A DNA stretch of 5,106 nt, from NCBI GenBank assembly GCA_004557195.1, contig SFER01000152.1, positions 1-5,106 of the forward strand. The letters are read 5' to 3'. Shown piece by piece: positions 1 through 5,106 of this stretch (position 1 is its first letter; every line of letters starts with the position of its first letter). The stretch comes from Bacteroidales bacterium. Lineage in GTDB: Bacteria; Bacteroidota; Bacteroidia; Bacteroidales; Muribaculaceae. Under the pieces are notes generated by a model. That model made no database searches. It was given only the letters and a program-made list of their open reading frames with translations, and had not been told where the DNA came from. Position numbers and translations under genes: made by a program.

Positions 1-45
1 CACGACATACCAACTACCGGTGTTTCTAATAACCAATCCTTTCAT
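1..45 (-). CDS. rsgA: Ribosome biogenesis GTPase RsgA, N-terminal fragment
   Basis: Only the first 15 codons are inside the window; the gene continues past the left edge. They read MKGLVIRNTGSWYVV, which closely matches the opening of Bacteroidales RsgA (YjeQ), where a MKGLVI-NTGSWY start leads into the OB-fold domain. In the family, RsgA is a circularly permuted GTPase that binds the 30S subunit late in its maturation and helps release assembly factors. The GTPase motifs and zinc site lie outside the window, so the call rests on the N-terminus alone. The start is ATG at 45, preceded 4 bases upstream by a TAATTTTG promoter box. The gene is divergent from the MsbA-like exporter and is not obviously related to it in function. 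Confidence 0.82.
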   Translation of the reverse strand, partial: MKGLVIRNTGSWYVV

Positions 46-49
46 GCTT

Positions 50-83
50 CAAAATTAGTGAAATTTATTCATATCGTAGCAAA
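50..83 (-). promoter_or_regulatory. Bacteroidales-type promoter for rsgA
   Basis: On the minus strand TAATTTTG (57 down to 50) is an exact match to the TAnnTTTG -7 element used by the primary sigma factor of Bacteroidetes. A TTTG (83 down to 80) lies 22 bases upstream and could be the -33 element, though the spacing is slightly long. The -7 box ends only 4 bases before the rsgA ATG, so transcription would be expected to start at or next to the start codon. The assignment is from consensus match and position only. Confidence 0.55.
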
Positions 84-116
84 AAACACGAAAAATTAAG
101 CGAGAACAGCGAAAAA

Positions 117-148
117 GTTGATTGAATGCCGTTTTATTTGTAACTTTG
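117..148 (+). promoter_or_regulatory. Bacteroidales-type promoter for the exporter-acyltransferase operon
   Basis: TAACTTTG at 141-148 is an exact match to the TAnnTTTG -7 element. GTTG at 117-120, with 20 bases between, is a three-of-four match to the TTTG -33 element at normal spacing. The box ends 6 bases before ATG 155, leaving almost no 5' untranslated region and no room for a Shine-Dalgarno sequence. The promoter would drive both the ABC exporter and the acyltransferase 4 bp behind it. Confidence 0.6.
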
Positions 149-154
149 CCAATT

Positions 155-1984
155 ATGAAAGAATTTTTATTAGTGCTTAGGCGGTTTGTGCCACCCTACA
201 AGAAATATTTAGTGCTGTCGGTGATATTCAATATCCTCTCGGCAATTCTCAACATATTCTCATTTGCAGCCATCATCCCGATACTACAAATTTTGTTCAA
301 CACCGGCGACAGCACCACCGCCACCACCCTCATGGAATGGGGAAGCGGTGATTTGAAGGAAGTGCTCTCCAACAATGCCGAGTATTATGTAGGACAATTG
401 ATAATGCAGATAGGTCCGGCAACCACACTATTGGTAATCGGGCTGTTTCTCGCAGTAATGACATTCTTGAAAACCGGAGCCTATTTCCTCTCCTCAGCCA
501 CCATCATTCCGATACGCACAGGCGTGGTGCGCGACATTCGCAACCTCCTCTACAAGAAAATCATGTCGCTGCCGCTCGGCTTTTTCTCCGAGGAGCGCAA
601 GGGCGATATCATAGCGCGCATGAGCGGAGATGTCAACGAGGTGGAAAACTCGATTATGTCGTCGCTCGACATGCTTTTCAAGAACCCGATACTCATTGTG
701 GCTTATTTCGCCACTCTGATATTCATAAGTTGGCAGCTCACCCTGTTCACGCTCGTATTCGTGCCAATAATGGGGTGGTTTATGGGCTATGTAGGGCGCA
801 AACTCAAGCAAAACTCCATCAAGGCGCAAGCGTTGTGGAGCGACACTATGAGCCAGGTGGAGGAGACACTCGGAGGATTGCGCATTATCAAAGCATTCTG
901 CGCCGAGGAGAAGATGTACTCCCGTTTCGACCGTGTGAACAGCAACTATCGCGACGATATTAAGCGCGTGAACACCCGACAGCAACTCGCCCACCCGATG
1001 AGCGAATTTCTCGGCACAGTGATGATAGTGATAGTGCTCTGGTTTGGCGGCATCCTTGTGCTCAACAACTTCACTCTGTCGGGTCCCACATTCATCTACT
1101 ATCTTGTGATGCTGTATAGCATCATCAATCCCCTCAAGGATTTCTCCAAAGCAGGCTACAACATCCCCAAAGGACTCGCATCGATGGAGCGCATCGACAA
1201 GATTCTCAATGCACAAAACAACATCGAAGAGAAGCCCAACCCGGTGCACATCGACTCCTTCAAGCACAGCATCGAGTTTAGAAATGTATCTTTCAAATAC
1301 GACACCAAGTGGATATTGCACAACATCAACCTCACCATCGAGAAAGGTAAAACCATAGCCCTTGTGGGACAAAGCGGCGGCGGAAAATCGACACTTGTCG
1401 ATTTGATTCCGCGCTACTACGATGTGCAGGAAGGAGAAGTGCTCATCGATGGCATAAATGTGAAAGACCTCGGCATCCACGACTTGCGACAACTCATTGG
1501 CAACGTGAACCAAGAGGCTATTCTATTCAACGACTCATTCTTCAACAACATATCCTTCGGCGTGGAAGGCGCCACAATGGAACAGGTGGCAGAGGCGGCA
1601 AAGATTGCCAATGCCTACGATTTCATAATGGCATCGGAACATGGGTTTGACACCAACGTGGGCGACCACGGCGGTCGTCTCTCGGGTGGTCAACGCCAGC
1701 GTGTGAGCATCGCCAGGGCAATTCTCAAGAATCCGCCCATTCTCATTCTCGATGAGGCAACTTCGGCTCTCGACACCGAGAGTGAACGTCTTGTTCAAGA
1801 TGCCCTCGAAAGGCTCATGAAGACCCGCACAACCGTGGCTATCGCCCACCGCCTCTCAACGATTAAAAGCGCCGACGAGATTTATGTGATTCACGAAGGA
1901 CAAATCGTTGAAAACGGCACACACGAGCAACTCATTGCCGCAAACGGGTATTACAAGAAACTCAACGACATGCAAAGCCTCTAA
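155..1984 (+). CDS. MsbA-like lipid ABC exporter (fused permease and ATPase)
   Basis: This 609-residue half-transporter has the usual length of the MsbA/type IV ABC exporter class and should act as a homodimer in the inner membrane. The transmembrane domain (about residues 15-335) has six likely hydrophobic segments near 17-46, 90-118, 172-193, 196-215, 286-306 and 310-328. The ATPase domain is complete: Walker A GQSGGGKST (405-413), Q-loop Gln453, signature LSGGQ (509-513), Walker B LILDE (530-534), D-loop SALD (537-540) and switch His565. The frame is open 11 codons further to a TTG at 122, but that start would lie upstream of the promoter box. MKEFLLVLRRFVPPYKKY from ATG 155 is a typical Bacteroidales opening for this family. 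MsbA flips lipid A core, and in E. coli msbA was found as a multicopy suppressor of htrB (lpxL). The LpxL-type gene 4 bp downstream therefore supports a lipid A role. Substrate is inferred: multidrug or other lipid exporters share all these motifs. Confidence 0.88.
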   Translation: MKEFLLVLRRFVPPYKKYLVLSVIFNILSAILNIFSFAAIIPILQILFNTGDSTTATTLMEWGSGDLKEVLSNNAEYYVGQLIMQIGPATTLLVIGLFLAVMTFLKTGAYFLSSATIIPIRTGVVRDIRNLLYKKIMSLPLGFFSEERKGDIIARMSGDVNEVENSIMSSLDMLFKNPILIVAYFATLIFISWQLTLFTLVFVPIMGWFMGYVGRKLKQNSIKAQALWSDTMSQVEETLGGLRIIKAFCAEEKMYSRFDRVNSNYRDDIKRVNTRQQLAHPMSEFLGTVMIVIVLWFGGILVLNNFTLSGPTFIYYLVMLYSIINPLKDFSKAGYNIPKGLASMERIDKILNAQNNIEEKPNPVHIDSFKHSIEFRNVSFKYDTKWILHNINLTIEKGKTIALVGQSGGGKSTLVDLIPRYYDVQEGEVLIDGINVKDLGIHDLRQLIGNVNQEAILFNDSFFNNISFGVEGATMEQVAEAAKIANAYDFIMASEHGFDTNVGDHGGRLSGGQRQRVSIARAILKNPPILILDEATSALDTESERLVQDALERLMKTRTTVAIAHRLSTIKSADEIYVIHEGQIVENGTHEQLIAANGYYKKLNDMQSL

Positions 1985-1988
1985 TCCG

Positions 1989-2933
1989 ATGAAGAAAGCA
2001 ATTAACAACGCGCTATATTACATCCTGTTTTCGTTTTGGTACTGCATCTCGCTGCTGCCTCTCGGAATACTCTACCTTTTCAGCGATTTCCTCTACCTGC
2101 TCATCTACCATGTGGCGCATTACCGCCGCAAAGTGGTGATAAATAATCTCACATCTTCATTCCCCGACAAGAGCGAGAAGGAAATCAACGAGATAGCAAA
2201 GCAATTCTACGCTTGGTTCTGCGACTACATTGTAGAGAGCATAAAACTGCTCAGCATGAGCGAAAAAGAGGCTAAAAAGAGAATGCGCTTTGAAGGTAGC
2301 GAACTTATTCGGAGCAGTATCGACAGCGGACATTCATTCTCGCTCTATCTCGGGCACTACTGCAATTGGGAGTGGATAACCACATTACCAATCACAATGG
2401 GCAACATCGTACAATTCGCCCAAATCTACCATCCTCTTGAAAATGAGGTTATGAACCGACTGTTTTTGCATCTCAGAGGACGATTCGGCAGTGTAAGCAT
2501 CGAGATGGAAAAATCGTTCCGAACAATCGTTTCGTGGTACAAAGAAAAGAAACTCAACGGAGTGGGATACATTGCCGATCAAGTGCCGGGATACCAGAGC
2601 ATACATTGCTGGATTCCATTTCTCAATCACCCCGATACACCGGTGTTCACCGGTGGTGAACGTATTACACGAATCACCGAATCACACCCGTTCTACGGCT
2701 ATATTACTCGCCCCAAGCGCGGATATTATGTGTGCAAATTCATTCCCATAGAAGTAGATAAGGATAGCAAGGAGAAATATCTTATCACCAAAGGTTACTT
2801 CAAACTATTGGAGCAAAACATCAACGATGCGCCGCAATACTGGCTATGGAGCCACAACCGCTGGAAACGCACGCGCGAAGTGTGGGAACAAATGTTCACC
2901 GAGGAGGAGAAGCGCCGTATGATGAATCGCTAA
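1989..2933 (+). CDS. LpxL/HtrB-type lipid A late acyltransferase
   Basis: The 314-residue protein matches the length of the lipid A biosynthesis acyltransferase (LpxL/HtrB) family, which transfers acyl chains onto the hydroxyacyl groups of lipid A precursors at the inner membrane's cytoplasmic face. A hydrophobic N-terminal segment (about 8-42) would anchor it. The catalytic HX4E motif is visible as HYCNWE, with His123 and Glu128. Further family blocks are IADQVPG (195-201), FTGGERITR (220-228) and a C-terminal YWLWSHNRWKRTRE (284-297), close to the WxHxRxK(T)R ending of these enzymes. The reading frame stays open 27 codons upstream inside the exporter gene, but ATG 1989 is chosen because it gives the family's hydrophobic start and sits 4 bp after the exporter stop, implying co-transcription and translational coupling. 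No Shine-Dalgarno is seen. Which acyl chain and position it uses cannot be told from sequence; a lysophospholipid or aminolipid acyltransferase of the same fold is the alternative. Confidence 0.85.
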   Translation: MKKAINNALYYILFSFWYCISLLPLGILYLFSDFLYLLIYHVAHYRRKVVINNLTSSFPDKSEKEINEIAKQFYAWFCDYIVESIKLLSMSEKEAKKRMRFEGSELIRSSIDSGHSFSLYLGHYCNWEWITTLPITMGNIVQFAQIYHPLENEVMNRLFLHLRGRFGSVSIEMEKSFRTIVSWYKEKKLNGVGYIADQVPGYQSIHCWIPFLNHPDTPVFTGGERITRITESHPFYGYITRPKRGYYVCKFIPIEVDKDSKEKYLITKGYFKLLEQNINDAPQYWLWSHNRWKRTREVWEQMFTEEEKRRMMNR

Positions 2934-2940
2934 TCTCCTT

Positions 2941-3810
2941 CTATTTTCGCTTGCGATAATCGGGAAATGTTACACTGAGATATTTATCGCCATAAAGCGA
3001 TTTAAGCACATCATATTCATAAAAAGTGCCCGACACCTTCGACAGTTCTTTCTGACGCCACAGCACACGGTATTTCGAAGAATGGTAATGCCCGTACATC
3101 TCAAATTCGGATAACGAGCAGTTCTTGTGTTGCTTTAGGTAATCGATAAGAGCGTCATACCACTTCACACCGCCGGCTTTCGACTCAATGAAATCACGAA
3201 AAGAGGCAAGAATATTCTTGTCGAATATCATTTTGTGAGACACATAAGAATACCTCGAATAGGGAAAGCGATTGCAGAAATGCTTGTATGTGAGATAATA
3301 GGGGTAGTAAAATTCCTTGGACATATAGAAAACCAAGTTTCCATCGTCGGCGAGGAATGTGTGCGGAGCGAGCAGAATGTGGTCGGAATCTATAGTTATG
3401 AAATAGCGGTTCTCCCCTACTGCACCCGACAACTTGAGCAATTGCTGGAAAATCCAACCACTGCGGTCATTGCCATTTTTGTCGCGATAAGCGATATACG
3501 ACTTATCAAAGCCGAGCACCGACGACTCAAGCACAAAATTGAGCCCTTGCGCCTGTGAAAAAGCACGAATCTTGTCATTCTCGGGTGCGACAAGATAGAT
3601 GCCACCGAGCACATTGGCAAAATTGCGGCGGAGACCCTCGATACATGTGGGAAGTATATCAAGGTCTTTAGGCACCACCGGTATCACAACATCTATCGGT
3701 TCTGAGGGATGCGGTGCCGGCATTTTTGCTTCAAATACCGACACAACATCGTAGTTTATGCTGCGAAATGTGCCTAATACAAAATCGTATAGTTTTTTCT
3801 TTATCGACAT
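2941..3810 (-). CDS. Glycosyltransferase-like protein of DUF6492 type
   Basis: This 289-residue protein has no signal peptide or clear membrane segment and is probably cytoplasmic. It opens its core with IDVVIPVVPKDLDILP (39-54), a GT-A-like first strand. A GWIFQQLLKL block (118-127) follows, then a hydrophobic strand ending in a DxD-like ITIDSDHILL (138-147; Asp141 and Asp143). That DxD is where GT-A enzymes bind the metal and nucleotide sugar. SEFEMYGHY (234-242) is another conserved-looking block. From memory this combination resembles proteins labelled DUF6492, whose substrates are unknown. The frame is open upstream to an ATG at 4029, but those 73 codons lie inside lysA and lack protein-like character. 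ATG 3810 is chosen: it lies one base after the lysA stop, with a weak GGA 5 bases upstream. The arrangement implies co-transcription and translational coupling with lysA, yet no lysine-related role is evident. A surface-polysaccharide or glycoconjugate role is only a guess. Confidence 0.72.
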   Translation of the reverse strand: MSIKKKLYDFVLGTFRSINYDVVSVFEAKMPAPHPSEPIDVVIPVVPKDLDILPTCIEGLRRNFANVLGGIYLVAPENDKIRAFSQAQGLNFVLESSVLGFDKSYIAYRDKNGNDRSGWIFQQLLKLSGAVGENRYFITIDSDHILLAPHTFLADDGNLVFYMSKEFYYPYYLTYKHFCNRFPYSRYSYVSHKMIFDKNILASFRDFIESKAGGVKWYDALIDYLKQHKNCSLSEFEMYGHYHSSKYRVLWRQKELSKVSGTFYEYDVLKSLYGDKYLSVTFPDYRKRK

Positions 3811-3811
3811 G

Positions 3812-4960
3812 TTATTCCGAGAAATAAGAACTTGGCAGGCGGCGACAGTTGTATTGCGAAGCCATAGCCTCGCCATAGGCTCCAGCCGAGCGCAAAGCGA
3901 AGAAGTCGCCGCGATGCGACACCGGGAGTAGCTCATCCTCGCCAAAGCAGTCGGACGACTCGCAAATTGGTCCCACCACATCATACACGGCAGTATCCCC
4001 ACTTTGTGGGGTGAGATTCTGAATAACATGATGCGCCTGATATAGCGCGGGGCGAATGAGTTCGGTCATTCCGGCATCGAGCATCACAAAACGCTTTTTC
4101 ACACCCTCTTTCACAAAGATAACGCGAGAAATCAACGAGCCGCACTGCCCCACTACCGATCGTCCGAGCTCGAAATGCACCTCTTGTCCCGGTCGAAGGC
4201 TCAATAGTTGCGAGAATGTGTTGAAATACTCTTCAAATGGAGGAATCGAGTTATCGGGATTGTCGTAATCTATTCCAAGACCACCGCCCACATTGATAAT
4301 TTCGATTTTCGCGCCAAGTTGAGCAACATGCTCTTGAAGGTCGTTGATGCGCGAGCAAAGAATCTGATAGGCATCCATAGTGGTGATTTGGCTGCCAATG
4401 TGGAAATGCAACCCTATAAGATTGACATTGGGCAAAGACAGGGCATCGGAAATCACACTGTCGAGCATCTCCATATCCACACCGAATTTGTTTTCGTTCA
4501 ATCCTGTGGTGATATATTTATGGGTGTGGGCATCGATGTTGGGGTTGACACGTATTGCCACATCTGCAATCTTGCCACGAGAAGCAGCAAGTTGGTCGAT
4601 AATATGGAGTTCCTCACGCGATTCCACATTGAAACAACGTATTCCGGCGTCGATACCGGCAAGAATTTCGCTATCGGTCTTCGCCACGCCGGCAAACACT
4701 ATTGAACGGGGAGAGAAACCGCAATCCATTGCAACTTTCAATTCACCTTTGCTCACGCAATCGATGCCGAGACCCGCTTCACGAATCTCTGAAAGCAGGC
4801 GCGGATTTGAATTTGCCTTTATCGCATAATGCACCACAAACGGATGTCCCGACACGCAACGGTTAATCTCTTTGAGTGTGGCACTCAGCAGATCCAAATC
4901 GTAATAGTAAAACGGTGTTTCTAACTCACGAAATTTTTCTATAGGGAAAATGGTCTTCAT
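3812..4960 (-). CDS. lysA: Diaminopimelate decarboxylase
   Basis: LysA is the PLP enzyme that decarboxylates meso-diaminopimelate to L-lysine, the last step of the DAP pathway, in the cytoplasm. The 382-residue product is slightly shorter than many LysA proteins but complete. Visible landmarks of the alanine-racemase-fold (group IV) decarboxylases are the PLP lysine in HYAIKAN (Lys48), HFHIGS (185-190), the glycine-rich phosphate loop GGGLGI (225-230), ELGR (264-267, where many LysA have EPGR), the active-site cysteine in CESSD (Cys333) and GAYG (360-363) near the C-terminus. The start is ATG 4960, giving MKTIFPIEKF. A TTG lies directly upstream in frame and would add one residue, but ATG is preferred. 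The 21 bp before it, back to the aspartate kinase stop, is AT-rich with no Shine-Dalgarno, as usual in Bacteroidetes. The gene sits between aspartate kinase and the DUF6492-like gene, so all three are probably co-transcribed. Confidence 0.95.
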   Translation of the reverse strand: MKTIFPIEKFRELETPFYYYDLDLLSATLKEINRCVSGHPFVVHYAIKANSNPRLLSEIREAGLGIDCVSKGELKVAMDCGFSPRSIVFAGVAKTDSEILAGIDAGIRCFNVESREELHIIDQLAASRGKIADVAIRVNPNIDAHTHKYITTGLNENKFGVDMEMLDSVISDALSLPNVNLIGLHFHIGSQITTMDAYQILCSRINDLQEHVAQLGAKIEIINVGGGLGIDYDNPDNSIPPFEEYFNTFSQLLSLRPGQEVHFELGRSVVGQCGSLISRVIFVKEGVKKRFVMLDAGMTELIRPALYQAHHVIQNLTPQSGDTAVYDVVGPICESSDCFGEDELLPVSHRGDFFALRSAGAYGEAMASQYNCRRLPSSYFSE

Positions 4961-4981
4961 CAATAAAAATTATATGTAAAT

Positions 4982-5106
4982 TCAGAATAGATGTTCGCTC
5001 AGCGACTTCAAAGCCCTGAGTTTATCCTCTTTGTGCACGAGGAACGAAATATTGTAATTGCTACCGCCGTAGGATATCATCCTCACCGGTATATCTTTGA
5101 ACGCTT
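4982..5106 (-). CDS. lysC: Aspartate kinase, C-terminal fragment
   Basis: The last 40 codons of a leftward gene whose start lies beyond the right edge. The fragment includes IPVRMISYGGSNYNISFLV and ends in a short helix, EDKLRALKSLSEHLF, then TGA. This matches the final ACT regulatory domain of monofunctional aspartate kinases, in which the residues around the SYGGSNYNISF stretch belong to the allosteric domain. Aspartate kinase phosphorylates L-aspartate as the first step toward lysine, threonine and methionine. It ends 21 bp before lysA on the same strand, which strongly supports the call and suggests a lysC-lysA operon. The catalytic domain is outside the window, so a bifunctional form cannot be excluded from the fragment. 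However, a homoserine dehydrogenase fusion is unlikely because the protein ends right after the ACT domain. Confidence 0.85.
   Translation of the reverse strand, partial: AFKDIPVRMISYGGSNYNISFLVHKEDKLRALKSLSEHLF

Noticed and set aside
122..154. An 11-codon N-terminal extension of the exporter from a TTG start
   Set aside because: It would be encoded across the TAACTTTG promoter box and is not part of the usual family N-terminus beginning MKEFL.
494..1513. A 339-codon open frame on the minus strand, antisense to the exporter
   Set aside because: It lies fully inside a well-supported gene. Its translation is rich in His, Val and Glu with no recognisable motif, as expected from a codon-biased gene read on the opposite strand.
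2637..2661. Overlapping palindromes ACACCGGTGT and GTTCACC-GGT-GGTGAAC inside the acyltransferase gene
   Set aside because: They encode the conserved TPVFTGGER stretch in mid-gene, have no promoter or terminator context, and are most simply a by-product of codon choice. Loss of the palindromes in close orthologs would confirm this.
3811..4029. A 73-codon N-terminal extension of the DUF6492-like gene inside lysA
   Set aside because: The extension is rich in Arg, Ser, Cys and Met and looks like out-of-frame lysA. The natural start with a lysine-rich N-terminus follows the lysA stop by one base.
4208..4705. Rightward open frames of up to 165 codons opposite lysA
   Set aside because: They are antisense to a complete, motif-rich lysA and their translations show no family resemblance.
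18..4924. The 12-base repeat CGGTGTTTCTAA at 18-29 and 4913-4924
   Set aside because: About one 12-base match is expected by chance in a window of this size. The two copies lie inside the unrelated coding starts of rsgA and lysA on the minus strand.

Overview
This 5.1 kb window looks like ordinary chromosome of a member of the Bacteroidales. A Muribaculaceae- or Bacteroides-like lineage is an inference from protein wording and moderate base composition. The signs are TAnnTTTG-type promoter boxes, near absence of Shine-Dalgarno sequences, and proteins that read like the Bacteroidales versions of RsgA, an MsbA-like ABC exporter, an LpxL/HtrB-type acyltransferase, LysA and LysC. I see no mobile element, CRISPR array, RNA gene or phage gene.

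Layout: the first 45 bases are the start of rsgA, reading leftward out of the window. A 109 bp divergent intergenic region (46-154) follows, with a probable promoter for each side. Rightward come a complete MsbA-like ABC exporter (155-1984) and, 4 bp later, an LpxL/HtrB-type acyltransferase (1989-2933). These meet, tail to tail with only 7 bp between stop codons, a leftward operon. In transcription order that operon is the end of aspartate kinase (5106-4982), diaminopimelate decarboxylase lysA (4960-3812) and a glycosyltransferase-like gene of the DUF6492 type (3810-2941).

How the genes work together: the rightward pair fits outer-membrane lipid A biogenesis, with late acylation of the lipid A precursor and ATP-driven flipping of the product across the inner membrane. 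The leftward operon carries the first and last steps of the aspartate-to-lysine route, which also passes through the peptidoglycan precursor meso-diaminopimelate. An uncharacterised GT-A-like protein is appended one base after lysA. Its function cannot be read from sequence and it is the least understood gene here.

Three reading frames open further upstream than the starts chosen here. I placed the exporter at ATG 155, the acyltransferase at ATG 1989 and the DUF6492-like gene at ATG 3810, and lysA at ATG 4960 rather than the TTG just before it. The most notable non-coding observation is that both divergent promoters place their -7 box only 4-6 bases before the start codon, which predicts leaderless or almost leaderless mRNAs.
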